NCBI RefSeq assembly: GCF_020594515.1
Contig: NZ_JAJCTH010000011.1
Coordinates: 62,001 to 126,000, forward strand
DNA from: Rhodoferax sp. U2-2l
Lineage (GTDB): Bacteria > Pseudomonadota > Gammaproteobacteria > Burkholderiales > Burkholderiaceae_C
Length of the DNA stretch: 64,000 bases
Reading direction: 5' to 3'
Every line of letters starts with the position of its first letter. The stretch's first letter is position 1. The translations under genes were made by a program, and so were the position numbers. The notes beneath the pieces were generated by a model. It was not told the origin of the DNA. It searched no databases and saw only the letters and a list, made by a program, of their open reading frames with translations. Shown here piece after piece: positions 17,521 through 28,202 of the stretch.

Positions 17521-18567
17521 ATGCAAACACGCGCTTGTGTTCTTCACGCCCAGGAAGACGTCCGTATTGAAACTTGTGAAGTCGGTGAGATGGGCCCGCA
17601 GCAGGTGCTGGTGCGCATCGGCGCCGGCGGTATCTGCGGCTCTGACATCCACTATTACTGGGAAGGCGGCATCGGCACCATCCGCGTCACCGAGCCCATC
17701 ACCATGGGTCACGAAGTGGCCGGTGTTGTTGAAGCCGTCGGCGCCAACGTCACCAAAGTGCGCCCCGGTGACCGCATTGCGGTGTGCCCCAGCCGCCCCT
17801 GCGGCAAGTGCAAGTTCTGCCTGGACGGCGAACAACAGCATTGCCTTGAAATGCAATTTTTCGGCAGCGCCATGCGCAAGCCGCACACCCACGGCGGCTT
17901 CCGTGACCGGCTGATTGCCGAGGACTACCAGTGCGAGCCGATGGGCGACAAGGTGTCACTCGGCGAAGCGGCCTGCACCGAACCGTTGGCAGTCGGTGTG
18001 CACGCGGTCAATCAGGCGGGCAGCCTGGTCGGCAAACGGGTGCTGGTGACCGGCGCCGGACCGATTGGCGCTTTGCTGATTGGTGCGGTTCGCGTCGCCG
18101 GAGCGCGTGAAATTGTGGCCATGGACATCTCTGAGGCGCCTCTCAAGACCGCGCTGGCCATGGGCGCCCAGGTGGCCATCAATGCCGCGCTGGAGCCCGA
18201 TCGTCTGATAACTGACTATTCGGCGGACAAGGGTTATTTCGACGTGGTCTTTGAATGCACGGGCGTTGGCGCCGTCCTCAAACAAGCTTTTCCGGTGATC
18301 AAGCCACGCGGCACGATTGTTCAGGTGGGTGTGACCGGCAGTGCCGACATCCCGGTCAACGCACTGGTCGGCAAGGAGATCCGGTTGGTGGGAACCCACC
18401 GCTTCCACCACGAGTACGCCGTGGCCGCGAGCCTGATCCGTGACCAGCGCATCGACGTCAAGCCAGTCATCACCAAGACCCTGCCCATGGAACGGGTCGC
18501 TGAAGCTCTGACGATTGCCCGGGATCGATCGACGCAAATGAAGGTGCAGTTGAGCTTCGCCGACTGA
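17521..18567 (+). CDS. idnD: L-idonate 5-dehydrogenase-like zinc dehydrogenase
   Basis: A 348-residue zinc MDR enzyme. Catalytic zinc ligands are Cys39 and His64-Glu65, and structural ones Cys94, 97, 100 and 108. It resembles E. coli IdnD: G-G-I-C-G-S-D-I-H-Y-Y-W-E-G-G, S-R-P-C-G-K-C-K-F-C, F-F-G-S-A-M, and E-P-L-A-V-G-V-H-A-V-N-Q-A-G. IdnD oxidises L-idonate to 5-keto-D-gluconate. It is the last gene of the operon, 15 bp after the YiaK-like gene and 20 bp before a strong terminator. Sorbitol/xylitol dehydrogenase is the alternative reading. Confidence 0.82.
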   Translation: MQTRACVLHAQEDVRIETCEVGEMGPQQVLVRIGAGGICGSDIHYYWEGGIGTIRVTEPITMGHEVAGVVEAVGANVTKVRPGDRIAVCPSRPCGKCKFCLDGEQQHCLEMQFFGSAMRKPHTHGGFRDRLIAEDYQCEPMGDKVSLGEAACTEPLAVGVHAVNQAGSLVGKRVLVTGAGPIGALLIGAVRVAGAREIVAMDISEAPLKTALAMGAQVAINAALEPDRLITDYSADKGYFDVVFECTGVGAVLKQAFPVIKPRGTIVQVGVTGSADIPVNALVGKEIRLVGTHRFHHEYAVAASLIRDQRIDVKPVITKTLPMERVAEALTIARDRSTQMKVQLSFAD

Positions 18568-18587
18568 CCGCCCCTCTCACACTACCC

Positions 18588-18620
18588 GCCTGCCACGACC
18601 GACGTGGCAGGCTTTTTTTT
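18588..18620 (+). terminator. Strong intrinsic terminator of the sugar-acid operon
   Basis: GCCTGCCACG at 18588-18597 and its exact complement at 18603-18612, 5-nt loop, then eight T (18613-18620). A textbook Rho-independent terminator. Confidence 0.93.
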
Positions 18621-18686
18621 GCCTGGCGACGCCGTGCAACAGAGGTTGAAGTGAATCGGTACTTCCCGAACCTCGGAATCAAACAA

Positions 18687-18727
18687 TAAAAAAGGGCTTG
18701 CGACTATTTTCATAGTTGCAAGCCCTT
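18687..18727 (-). terminator. Intrinsic terminator of the tRNA operon
   Basis: On the minus strand AAGGGCTTGC (18727-18718) pairs with GCAAGCCCTT (18701-18692) with an additional inner stem, followed by a run of T (complement of the A-run at 18687-18693). It lies 6 bp beyond the tRNA-Asp 3' end. Confidence 0.9.
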
Positions 18728-18732
18728 AGTAC

Positions 18733-18809
18733 TGGCGGAGTGGACGGGACTCGAACCCGCGACCCCCGGCGTGACAGGCCGGTATTCTAACCAACTGAAC
18801 TACCACTCC
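18733..18809 (-). tRNA. tRNA-Asp (anticodon GTC)
   Basis: 77 nt with encoded CCA (complement of 18733-18735). The acceptor GGAGTGG, D-arm A-G-T-T-C-A-G-T-T-G-G, anticodon loop CCTGTCACG and T-arm GGTTCGAGTCC are all present and pair. Last of three tRNAs transcribed from the minus strand. Confidence 0.97.
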
Positions 18810-18898
18810 TGGTAGCTAACGTTTGCTCTTTCGAGCCAAGTCATTTGCTTGTGACAGCAAACCGTTACCGACTTGCGCCGTGCTATCCGAAGATAACT

Positions 18899-18974
18899 TG
18901 GCGACCCCACGGGGATTCGAACCCCGGTACTCACCGTGAAAGGGTGATGTCCTAGGCCTCTAGACGATGGGGTC
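18899..18974 (-). tRNA. tRNA-Glu (anticodon TTC)
   Basis: 76 nt with CCA. Starts GACCCCATCGTCTAGAGG, anticodon loop CCTTTCACG (TTC), T-loop GGTTCGAATCC and acceptor complement GGGGTC. It lies beside gltX, which charges it, with the promoter shared upstream of tRNA-Ala. Confidence 0.97.
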
Positions 18975-19014
18975 AAAACCTTTGGACTAACCAGTCAACA
19001 CTTTGGAAACTTTT

Positions 19015-19090
<76 letters not shown>

Positions 19091-19138
19091 TAAACCACTT
19101 GCTACTCTTTCAAGCTACTCGTCGTTTCCAAGCCTCAA

Positions 19139-19168
19139 ATTATAGAACGGAAATTAGGCTTTGCGCAA
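19139..19168 (-). promoter_or_regulatory. Promoter of the tRNA operon
   Basis: On the minus strand, a perfect TATAAT (19144-19139) with TTGCGC (19168-19163) 18 nt upstream, about 49 nt before the tRNA-Ala 5' end. The -35 element falls inside the 3' end of gltX. Confidence 0.6.
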
Positions 19169-20560
19169 GCTTTGAATAATTTTTTCTCTAGAAAAAAGCG
19201 CCAGCATCGCATCGACCGATGGTGTGTGGGCCGTACCGGCGACCAAAACGCGCACCGGCATGGCCAGTTGCGGCATCTTCAAGCTACAAGCCGCCAGCAC
19301 TTCCTTGATAGCGGCCGCGATACCCGCTTTGTCCCAGGTACAGCTGGCCAGTTTGTCTGCCAGCAGGCTCAGGGCGGGTTTGACGGCGTCGGTGACATGC
19401 TGCGCCAGTTCGGCTTCAGGTGGTGTCACATCAGCATAAAACACGGCGGCCCAGTCTGCTAGCGCCACGGTGGTGTCGCAACGGTCTTTGAACAGCGCAC
19501 AAATAGCGGTCAGACGCTCATCCACCGTGATGCCACGCTTTTGCAACTGCGCCTGCACCAGCGGTGCCAGCACGTCGTCGGGCGTGGCTTTGAGATGCTG
19601 GGCGTTGACCCAGCGCAGCTTGGCCTCGTCAAACTGAGCGGCACTTTTACCCAGGTGATCCAGGTTGAACCACTGCAAGAACTGCTCGCGGCTGAAAATT
19701 TCATCGTCGCCATGGCTCCAGCCCAGGCGCGCCAGGTAGTTCACCATCGCGTCGGGCAGATAACCTTCTTCACGGTATTGGGTGACCGGTTTGGCACCGT
19801 TGCGCTTGCTCATCTTTTCGCCCAACTCGTTGAGCACGGTCGGCAGATGGGCATACACCGGGTGATCTTTGCCCAAAGCTTTGAAGATGTTGATCTGGCG
19901 CGGTGTGTTGTTGACGTGGTCGTCACCCCGGATCACATGAGTGATGGCCATGTCCATGTCATCCACCACCACACAAAAGTTGTAGGTGGGCGTGCCGTCC
20001 GGACGGGCAATCACCAGATCGTCGAGTTCGTCGTTGCTGATCTCGATGCGGCCTTTGACCTTGTCCTCCCACACGACGGAACCACTCTGCGGGTTCTTGA
20101 AGCGCAGCACCGGCGCCACACCTTCGGGAACCGGTGGCAAGACCTTGCCCTCGGCCGGGCGCCAGGTACCGTCGTAACGCGGCTTTTCCTTGGCGGCGGT
20201 CTGGCGTTCGCGCAAGGCGTCGAGTTCTGCCATGCTCATGTAACAGGGATACACATGGCCTGCGGCCACCAACTCAGCCAGCACTTCCTTATAGCGGTCC
20301 ATGCGCTGCATCTGGTAGAACGGGCCTTCGTCGTGGTCCAGGCCCAGCCAGGCCATGCCCTCGATGATCACATCCACGGCGGCCTGGCTGGAGCGCTCCA
20401 GGTCGGTGTCTTCGATGCGCAAAATGAAATCACCGCCGGTAGCGCGGGCAAAAGCCCACGGGTACAGCGCCGAACGGATGTTGCCCAGGTGGATGAAGCC
20501 AGTGGGCGACGGGGCGAAACGGGTGCGGGTGTGTTGAGAAGAGGTCACGGTTGCGTTCAT
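19154..20560 (-). CDS. gltX: Glutamyl-tRNA synthetase
   Basis: A 468-residue class I synthetase that charges tRNA-Glu in the cytoplasm. The HIGH motif appears as [17 protein letters not shown] follows, and the KMSKS loop is G-E-K-M-S-K-R. Length fits the family. The ATG at 20560 begins one base after the metZ stop, so the two are probably coupled; nine codons further upstream are open but lack homology. Confidence 0.96.
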   Translation of the reverse strand: MNATVTSSQHTRTRFAPSPTGFIHLGNIRSALYPWAFARATGGDFILRIEDTDLERSSQAAVDVIIEGMAWLGLDHDEGPFYQMQRMDRYKEVLAELVAAGHVYPCYMSMAELDALRERQTAAKEKPRYDGTWRPAEGKVLPPVPEGVAPVLRFKNPQSGSVVWEDKVKGRIEISNDELDDLVIARPDGTPTYNFCVVVDDMDMAITHVIRGDDHVNNTPRQINIFKALGKDHPVYAHLPTVLNELGEKMSKRNGAKPVTQYREEGYLPDAMVNYLARLGWSHGDDEIFSREQFLQWFNLDHLGKSAAQFDEAKLRWVNAQHLKATPDDVLAPLVQAQLQKRGITVDERLTAICALFKDRCDTTVALADWAAVFYADVTPPEAELAQHVTDAVKPALSLLADKLASCTWDKAGIAAAIKEVLAACSLKMPQLAMPVRVLVAGTAHTPSVDAMLALFSREKIIQSLRKA

Positions 20561-20561
20561 G

Positions 20562-21773
20562 TCAAAAAGAAGTGAGGCCACGATCAAGATCGGCCTGAAT
20601 GTCAGAAAGGTGGTCCAGACCCACGGCCACGCGAATCAACCCCTGGCTGACGCCAGCGAGTTGCCGCTGCGCCGGGGTCAGGCGCCCATGCGACGTGCTG
20701 GCCGGATGCGCCAGCAGGCTTTTGGTGTCACCCAGGTTGGTGCAGAGTGACAAGGTTTGCAGGCTGTCCAGCACGTGAAAGGCGCGCTGGCGGGCTTGGT
20801 CATCGTCCAGGGCTTTCACCTCAAACGACAACACCGCACCACCGCAGTTGGACTGCTGCGCCATGGCCAGCGCGTGCTGCGGGTGGCTGGCCAGGCCCGG
20901 ATAAAACACGCGCTTAACCGATGGGTGATCTTGCAGCCACTGCGCCAGTGCCAGCGCACGGGCCGACTGGGCCTCCATGCGGATGCCCAGCGTCTCCAGC
21001 CCCTTGAGCACCACCCAGGCATTGAATGGCGCCAGCGTCATACCGGCGCTTTTCAGCACCGGCAGAAATGTCTCGGTGACCAGCTTGTCGCTGGCGCACA
21101 GGGCACCCGCCATCACACGGCCCTGGCCGTCCAGGTATTTGGTGCCCGAATGCGTGACGATGTCGGCCCCCAGCGCCATGGGCCGTTGCAAAGCGGGTGT
21201 GGCAAAACAGTTGTCCACCGCCAGCAAAGCGCCAGCGTTGTGGGCGATGTCAGCCAGTGCGCGGATGTCACACACCTCGGTCAGCGGGTTGGTGGGGGTT
21301 TCGGCAAACAGCAGTTTGGTGGTGGGCTGCACGGCGGCTTGCCAGGCCGCTGCGTCGGTCTGCGGCACAAAGGTCGAGGTCACACCAAACTTGGCCAGGT
21401 CCGAGCCGATGAGCTTGATGGTGGAACCAAACATCGAGTGCGAGCAGATCACATGGTCACCGCTTTTGAGCAGCCCCATGCACATCATCAAAATGGCCGA
21501 CATGCCCGAGGCGGTGGAAATACAGGCCTGCGCACCCTCAAGCGCGGCCAGGCGCTGCTCAAAACTGGCCACGGTCGGGTTGCCGTAACGGCCATAAGTG
21601 AAGCCTTCTTCGTCGCCGGCAAAGCGGCGGGCACTGGCCTCGGCGCTGGGCTGCACGTAGCCGCTGGTGAGAAAAAGCGCCTCGGAGTTTTCACCGTATT
21701 GGCTGCGCTGCGAGGCAGCGCGAACCGCCAGGGTGTCGCGATGCAGGTGGTCGGGGCGTTGTGGCGCTGCCAT
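20562..21773 (-). CDS. metZ: O-succinylhomoserine sulfhydrylase
   Basis: A 403-residue PLP enzyme of the Cys/Met metabolism family. It makes homocysteine directly from O-succinylhomoserine and sulfide. Seen: T-S-G-Y-V (MetZ-like rather than T-S-S-Y), Y-G-R-Y-G-N-P-T, the PLP lysine in [12 protein letters not shown], and the C-terminal R-V-A-V-G-L-D-H. It follows purF after 2 bp, an order typical of betaproteobacteria. Confidence 0.93.
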   Translation of the reverse strand: MAAPQRPDHLHRDTLAVRAASQRSQYGENSEALFLTSGYVQPSAEASARRFAGDEEGFTYGRYGNPTVASFEQRLAALEGAQACISTASGMSAILMMCMGLLKSGDHVICSHSMFGSTIKLIGSDLAKFGVTSTFVPQTDAAAWQAAVQPTTKLLFAETPTNPLTEVCDIRALADIAHNAGALLAVDNCFATPALQRPMALGADIVTHSGTKYLDGQGRVMAGALCASDKLVTETFLPVLKSAGMTLAPFNAWVVLKGLETLGIRMEAQSARALALAQWLQDHPSVKRVFYPGLASHPQHALAMAQQSNCGGAVLSFEVKALDDDQARQRAFHVLDSLQTLSLCTNLGDTKSLLAHPASTSHGRLTPAQRQLAGVSQGLIRVAVGLDHLSDIQADLDRGLTSF

Positions 21774-21775
21774 GT

Positions 21776-23275
21776 TCAGTCCTCGAGGTTGGGCAAGGCC
21801 AGACGCGAGTTGTCGTCCTGGTTTTCGTCAGCACCCACGCGATGGGTGTTCAGGCGCTCGATGTCGGCGGCAGTGATGTCACCCGTGACGTAGACACCAT
21901 CAAAACACGAGGCATCAAACCCCTTGACGTCCCCATTGAGCGAGCCCACCGCTTTTTTCATGGCCTCGACGTCCTGGTAAATCAGCGCGTCACAACCAAT
22001 GATCTCGCGAATTTGATCCACCGTGCGGTTGTGCGCCACCAGCTCTTGCGAGGTCGGCATGTCGATGCCGTACACATTGGGGTAACGCACCGGCGGCGCG
22101 GCGCTGGCCATGTAGACCTTGCGCGCACCGGCGTCGCGCGCCATTTGCACAATTTCTTTGGAGGTGGTGCCGCGCACAATCGAGTCGTCCACCAGCAGCA
22201 CATTGCGGCCCTTGAACTCGCTGGCGATCACATTGAGCTTCTGGCGCACCGATTTTTTGCGCACCGACTGCCCCGGCATGATGAAGGTGCGCCCCACATA
22301 ACGGTTTTTCACAAAACCTTCGCGGTACGGCAGGCCCAGCAGTTGCGCCAGTTGGGCGGCGCTCGGGCGGCTGGACTCGGGGATCGGGATGACCACGTCA
22401 ATCTCATTGGGCGGCACAGTGGAGATCACCCGCTTGGCCAGGGTCTCGCCCAAGTTGAGGCGCGCCTGGTAGACCGAGATACCGTCCAGCACCGAATCCG
22501 GCCGGGCCAGGTACACAAACTCGAAAATGCACGGATTCAACACCGGCGCGTCGGCGCATTGCTGCGCGTGCATCTGCCCTTGCATGTCAATGAACACCGC
22601 CTCGCCGGGCGCCACATTGCGCTCGAACCTGTGCGAGGTGCCTTCCAACGCCACCGATTCGCTGGCGATCATCCAGGTGTCGTCCGTGCGGCCCAGGCAC
22701 AGCGGCCGGATGCCAAACGGGTCGCGAAACGCCAGCACGCCGTGGCCGGCAATCATGGCAATCACCGCGTAAGAGCCCTTGATGCGCCGGTGCACCTTGC
22801 GCACCGCTTCAAACACATCGCCCGGCGTGAGCGGCATGCCGCGGGTGGTGGCTTCAATCTCGTGCGCCAGCACGTTGAGCAGTACTTCGGAGTCGCTCTC
22901 GGTGTTGATATGGCGGTGGTCGGCATTGAACAGCTCAGCCTTGAGCGCATGGGCGTTGGTCAAGTTGCCGTTGTGCACCAGCACGATGCCAAACGGCGCG
23001 TTCACATAAAACGGCTGAGCCTCTTCTTCACTGAAAGCGTTGCCCGCCGTCGGGTAACGCACCTGCCCCAGGCCGCAGTTGCCCGGCAACGAGCGCATGT
23101 TGCGGGTGCGAAACACATCGCGCACCATGCCCTTGGCCTTGTGCATGAAAAACTTGCGCTCCTGCTGGGTGACGATTCCGGCCGCATCCTGACCCCGGTG
23201 CTGCAACAGCAGCAAGGCGTCATAAATCAGCTGGTTGACTGGTGATTGGCTGACAACACCGACGATTCCACACAT
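21776..23275 (-). CDS. purF: Amidophosphoribosyltransferase
   Basis: A 499-residue enzyme for the first committed step of purine synthesis (PRPP + glutamine to phosphoribosylamine). It begins M-C-G-I-V-G, giving an N-terminal catalytic Cys after Met removal and no propeptide. The PRPP-binding site is V-L-L-V-D-D-S-I-V-R-G-T-T. The length is close to that of E. coli PurF. It lies 22 bp after cvpA, the usual pairing. Confidence 0.97.
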   Translation of the reverse strand: MCGIVGVVSQSPVNQLIYDALLLLQHRGQDAAGIVTQQERKFFMHKAKGMVRDVFRTRNMRSLPGNCGLGQVRYPTAGNAFSEEEAQPFYVNAPFGIVLVHNGNLTNAHALKAELFNADHRHINTESDSEVLLNVLAHEIEATTRGMPLTPGDVFEAVRKVHRRIKGSYAVIAMIAGHGVLAFRDPFGIRPLCLGRTDDTWMIASESVALEGTSHRFERNVAPGEAVFIDMQGQMHAQQCADAPVLNPCIFEFVYLARPDSVLDGISVYQARLNLGETLAKRVISTVPPNEIDVVIPIPESSRPSAAQLAQLLGLPYREGFVKNRYVGRTFIMPGQSVRKKSVRQKLNVIASEFKGRNVLLVDDSIVRGTTSKEIVQMARDAGARKVYMASAAPPVRYPNVYGIDMPTSQELVAHNRTVDQIREIIGCDALIYQDVEAMKKAVGSLNGDVKGFDASCFDGVYVTGDITAADIERLNTHRVGADENQDDNSRLALPNLED

Positions 23276-23297
23276 GTTTAAATTTCCTGGTTACGCC

Positions 23298-23786
23298 TCA
23301 AGCGGGCAAAAACTTCTCTAGATCACGTGGCAAGGTGGGCTTGAGCCCTTTCAAGGTCACCTCCGCCAGCCTGGCGCCCACCGACGCCTGCCAGGTGGTA
23401 CTGTCTTTCATCGGCGTCAGGTGCACCACCAAGGTGGCCAGCAGTATCAAAAGCACACCGCGCGCCGCGCCAAAAACCGCACCCAGCGTGCGATCGATCG
23501 GGCTCAGACCCACCGCCGCGGTGAGCTTCTTGATCAGCACGGTCAGCAGGCCACCGGCCACCAGCACCAGCACAAACACCAGCAGAAACCCCGCCGCGTA
23601 ACGCATGGCGGCGCTGGCACCGCTCATCGGCAACAGGTCGGCGGCATCCAACGCCAACATCCGGGCCAGCACAAATGCCACCACCCAGTTGATCAGTGAC
23701 AGCACCTCGTACACCAAACCACGCCAGGCGCCCAGCACCATCGACAACAACAGCACCACCGCAAAAATCCAGTCCAACGCAGCCAT
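23298..23786 (-). CDS. cvpA: CvpA family inner-membrane protein
   Basis: A 162-residue protein with four hydrophobic segments; L-D-W-I-F-A-V and G-A-W-R-G-L-V-Y-E-V-L-S are CvpA hallmarks. CvpA is linked to colicin V export, and homologues to envelope stress; its molecular role is unclear. The ATG at 23786 is where homology begins; an ATG at 23798 would add four residues. It is always near purF in this group. Confidence 0.9.
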   Translation of the reverse strand: MAALDWIFAVVLLLSMVLGAWRGLVYEVLSLINWVVAFVLARMLALDAADLLPMSGASAAMRYAAGFLLVFVLVLVAGGLLTVLIKKLTAAVGLSPIDRTLGAVFGAARGVLLILLATLVVHLTPMKDSTTWQASVGARLAEVTLKGLKPTLPRDLEKFLPA

Positions 23787-23802
23787 GCTCAACCCCATCG
23801 CA

Positions 23803-24588
23803 CTAAAGCGTGAGCAAGGACGCGGGCAAGTTCAACTTCTTGACTTTGTCAACGGCCTTTTCGGCCTCGGCCCGGGTCGCAAAGGGGCCCAGACGCACAC
23901 GAATACGCCGCCCGTCCTTGGTGTCAGCCGTCTGGGCGTAGGTCTTCAAGCCAGCACGCTCCAGCTTCATGCGCACTTCCTGGGCACGGGCGTTGTCGGA
24001 AAAGGCGCCGACTTGCACCACAAACCGGCTCTCGGTGGCAGGCGTTTTGGTGGCAGCTTTGGCCTCGGCCTCCTTGCCGTCCAGCAGGGCCTGGGCCCGG
24101 TTGATTTCAGGCTTGGCCACATCAGGCTTGGGAGCCGCGGCACTGCTTGTCGGTTTGGGGGCTGGGGTGGTCGCTTTACCCGGCGCATCGGTCACCGCTG
24201 ACCCCTTATCGGCCTGGACTGGCGGCAGTTTTGGCGCGTCAGTCTTGTCAGGGTCCGCAGTGGGTGTCACCTTGGTCTGCAGTTCGGGCGCGGGGCCTGG
24301 CAACTTGTCGGGCGCAGCCACCACGACGGCAGGCGTTGAAGCGGGTGCGCCCGGAAAAGCCAGCGGCTGCGCCTTGTTTCGGTCAGGAATCGAGATAGGG
24401 GTATCCACCGCAATGGGGCGCGGCTGCTTGTCAAACAGCATCGGCAGGCCAATCACGCCCACCAGCACCAGCACCGTGGCGCCGGTCAGACGGTATTTGG
24501 CACGCTGGCGGATGGCTTCGATGCTTTGCGGTTGCGCGGGCGCTCTCGGAGATGCATCAGCGCCCTTGCGAAACTTGAAAAAAGCCAT
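23803..24588 (-). CDS. SPOR domain protein (DedD-like)
   Basis: A 261-residue bitopic membrane protein. A short cytoplasmic N-terminus is followed by one membrane helix (about residues 33-51, L-T-G-A-T-V-L-V-L-V-G-V-I-G-L-P-M), a long Pro/Ala/Lys-rich periplasmic linker, and a C-terminal SPOR domain (R-F-V-V-Q-V-G-A-F-S, then V-R-L-G-P-F-A-T-R-A-E-A). SPOR domains bind denuded septal peptidoglycan. The folC-dedD-cvpA-purF order is conserved in beta- and gammaproteobacteria. Confidence 0.9.
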   Translation of the reverse strand: MAFFKFRKGADASPRAPAQPQSIEAIRQRAKYRLTGATVLVLVGVIGLPMLFDKQPRPIAVDTPISIPDRNKAQPLAFPGAPASTPAVVVAAPDKLPGPAPELQTKVTPTADPDKTDAPKLPPVQADKGSAVTDAPGKATTPAPKPTSSAAAPKPDVAKPEINRAQALLDGKEAEAKAATKTPATESRFVVQVGAFSDNARAQEVRMKLERAGLKTYAQTADTKDGRRIRVRLGPFATRAEAEKAVDKVKKLNLPASLLTL

Positions 24589-24607
24589 GCTGGTGTGTGG
24601 TGGTGAC

Positions 24608-25924
24608 TCAAGGGGTGGGGAGATGCTTGGCCGCCAGCCGGGGCACACCGTCTTTCAAGACGCCGCCCACGGTGTAAAACGACCCGAAGACGACGATTCT
24701 ATCAGCGGGGTCCGCGCCAGCCAGGGCCGCCTGCAGGGCGGATTCTGGGTCGGCGTAGGTGCTGGCCGTGGCGTTTTTGCGCAGGTTTTGCGCCTGCCAC
24801 TGCGCCAGCAGGTCGCTTGCGGCCAACGCCCGCGCGGTGGGCAAATCGGTGAAATACCACTTGTCGATGATCGGTCCGATACGCGCCAGCATGGCGGACA
24901 GGTCTTTGTCCGCCATGGCACCAAACACCGCGTGGGTGGTCGGGAAAAACCCCATGGCGTCCAGATTAGCAGTGAGCGCGGCCACCGCGTGCGGGTTATG
25001 CGCCACATCCAGCACCAGCGTCGGCTGACCCGGCACGATCTGGAAGCGCCCCGGCAACTCGGCCGCCAGCAAGCCCGAGCGCACCGCCTGCGCCGTCACC
25101 GGCAACTGATCGCGCAGCGCTGACAGCGCCGCCAGCACACCGGCGGCATTCACCAGCTGGTTGGCACCACGCAGCGCCGGGTACGCCATGCCGGCGTAGC
25201 GCCGACCCCGCCCGGCCCAGCCCCATTGTTGTTTGTCACCCGACACATTGAAATCGACGCCCACCCGCCACAGGTCTGCACCCACCTCCAGCGCACGGTC
25301 CAGCACACTTTGCGGCGGCACCGGGTCGCTCACGATGACGGGTTTGCCCGTGCGCATGATGCCGGCTTTTTCGTAGCCGATGGCTTCGCGGTCCGGGCCC
25401 AGCAAAGCCATGTGGTCCAGGTCGATGCTGGTGATGATGGCGCAGTCGGGCTCGATGATGTTGACCGCATCCAGGCGCCCACCCAGGCCCACTTCGAGAA
25501 TCACCACATCCAGCGGGTGATGCCGCAACACGTCAAAAATAGCCAGCGTCGAGAATTCAAAATAGGTGAGCGAAATCACATCATTCTTCTGGCATCTGGC
25601 GCTTTCCACCGCTGCAAAGGCCGCGACCAATTCGGCAGCAGCCACCGGTTGACCATTGAGGCGCAGGCGCTCCTCAAAGTGCACCAGATGCGGCGAGGTG
25701 TAGACGCCAGTGCGGTAACCCGCCTGCTGCAAAATCGCCTCCAGCATCGCGCAGGTGGAGCCCTTGCCGTTGGTGCCAGCCACGGTGATCACCGGGCATT
25801 TAATGGTGATGGCCATGCGCTGCGCCACGGTGCGCACACGCTCCAGGGTCATGTCAATGGCGGTGGGGTGAAGCTGCTCGCAGTAGGCCAGCCACTCGTT
25901 GAGGGTTTGGAAAGAATGTGTCAT
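24608..25924 (-). CDS. folC: Bifunctional folylpolyglutamate / dihydrofolate synthase
   Basis: A 438-residue Mur-ligase-fold enzyme that adds glutamates to folates and makes dihydrofolate. The ATP loop is V-A-G-T-N-G-K-G-S-T-C; also seen are Y-T-S-P-H-L-V-H-F-E-E-R-L, L-E-V-G-L-G-G-R-L-D-A-V-N, and L-D-V-A-H-N-P-H-A near the C-terminal domain. The ATG at 25924 is chosen because homology (L-N-E-W-L) starts right after it; the frame is open upstream without homology. Confidence 0.94.
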   Translation of the reverse strand: MTHSFQTLNEWLAYCEQLHPTAIDMTLERVRTVAQRMAITIKCPVITVAGTNGKGSTCAMLEAILQQAGYRTGVYTSPHLVHFEERLRLNGQPVAAAELVAAFAAVESARCQKNDVISLTYFEFSTLAIFDVLRHHPLDVVILEVGLGGRLDAVNIIEPDCAIITSIDLDHMALLGPDREAIGYEKAGIMRTGKPVIVSDPVPPQSVLDRALEVGADLWRVGVDFNVSGDKQQWGWAGRGRRYAGMAYPALRGANQLVNAAGVLAALSALRDQLPVTAQAVRSGLLAAELPGRFQIVPGQPTLVLDVAHNPHAVAALTANLDAMGFFPTTHAVFGAMADKDLSAMLARIGPIIDKWYFTDLPTARALAASDLLAQWQAQNLRKNATASTYADPESALQAALAGADPADRIVVFGSFYTVGGVLKDGVPRLAAKHLPTP

Positions 25925-25985
25925 AGCGGGCTGAATTGTCGCGCAGGTGGCTACACCGGGCAGGGTTAACCCGATTAATGGCAAC

Positions 25986-26369
25986 ATGGCGGGCATGAAA
26001 AATCCTACCCACCTCCCCCAAAAAGTCACCGTTTTCGGTATTCCCAACTGCGACACCGTCAAAAAGGCACGCACCTGGCTGGCAGAACAGGCGCTGGAGG
26101 TGACGTTTCATGACTTCAAAAAGCAAGGCGTGCCCGCGGATCTGTTGCCGGGTTGGCTGGCGGCGGTGGGGTGGCCAACGTTGGTGAACCGCAAGGGCAC
26201 GACCTGGCGCAAACTCGATGAGCCGACCCGGCTGGCAGTGATGGACGACGCCTCGGCCACGGCGTTGATGCTGGCCCAGCCCAGTGTGATCAAACGGCCG
26301 GTGGTGGTGTGGGGTGATGGGACGGTGACTGTGGGGTTTGATGCCGAGGTTTTTGCCGGGCGGATTTGA
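25986..26369 (+). CDS. ArsC/Spx-like family protein (YffB type)
   Basis: A 127-residue thioredoxin-fold protein. V-F-G-I-P-N-C-D-T-V-K-K-A-R-T-W-L, F-H-D-F-K-K-Q-G and the R-K-G-T-T-W-R-K-L-D block, with the I-K-R-P core, fit E. coli YffB. It has the single Cys of C-D-T rather than the ArsC C-x5-R loop, so arsenate reduction is unlikely; a glutathione-dependent reductase role has been suggested for YffB. An in-frame ATG at 25995 is an equally possible start. Divergent from folC. Confidence 0.82.
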   Translation: MAGMKNPTHLPQKVTVFGIPNCDTVKKARTWLAEQALEVTFHDFKKQGVPADLLPGWLAAVGWPTLVNRKGTTWRKLDEPTRLAVMDDASATALMLAQPSVIKRPVVVWGDGTVTVGFDAEVFAGRI

Positions 26370-26421
26370 GTCGGGGCTCCCCTAAAATCAAAGGCTTTCA
26401 TCGCCCGGAACCAGACCCACC

Positions 26422-26739
26422 ATGACCACCACACAATTTGAAGGCGTGACCGTCGCCACCCAAGCCAGCGTTTACTTTGACGGCAAATGCATCAGCCACG
26501 GCATCACCTTGGCGGATGGCAGCAAAAAATCGGTCGGCGTGGTCTTGCCCGCCACCCTGACCTTCAACACCGGCGCACCGGAAATCATGGAATGTGTGGC
26601 TGGCCGCTGTGAGTACAAACCCAAGGGCAGCGAGGTGTGGCTGACCTCTGGCCCCGGTGAGAGCTTCAGCATCCCTGGCAACAGCAGCTTTGAGATCCGC
26701 GTCACCGAGCCCTACCACTACATTTGCCATTTCGGTTGA
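26422..26739 (+). CDS. ppnP: Pyrimidine/purine nucleoside phosphorylase (DUF1255)
   Basis: A 105-residue cupin protein, the normal length. A-S-V-Y-F-D-G-K-C-I-S-H-G-I, S-V-G-V-V-L-P, and the E-S-F-S-I-P-G-N-S-S-F-E-I-R block match PpnP (YaiE), which splits many nucleosides with phosphate. It is followed after 49 bp by argG; a short repeat lies between. Confidence 0.88.
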   Translation: MTTTQFEGVTVATQASVYFDGKCISHGITLADGSKKSVGVVLPATLTFNTGAPEIMECVAGRCEYKPKGSEVWLTSGPGESFSIPGNSSFEIRVTEPYHYICHFG

Positions 26740-26745
26740 TTTTTC

Positions 26746-28120
<1,375 letters not shown>

Positions 28121-28143
28121 GCGGCCTCAAGCTCTAACAAAAC

Positions 28144-28178
28144 AAAGCCCGCCAAGTGGAAGCTTGGAGGGCTTTTTT
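28144..28178 (+). terminator. argG terminator
   Basis: AAAGCCC-G-CCAAG (28144-28156) pairs with CTTGG-A-GGGCTTT (28163-28175), 6-nt loop, T-run to 28178. Confidence 0.9.
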
Positions 28179-28202
28179 GTGCTTCCTACATATCAAGCGG
28201 GC

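Noticed and set aside
25986-26369. Arsenate reductase
   Set aside because: The protein has the ArsC fold but the single-Cys C-D-T-V-K-K motif of YffB/Spx relatives and no arsenic genes nearby.
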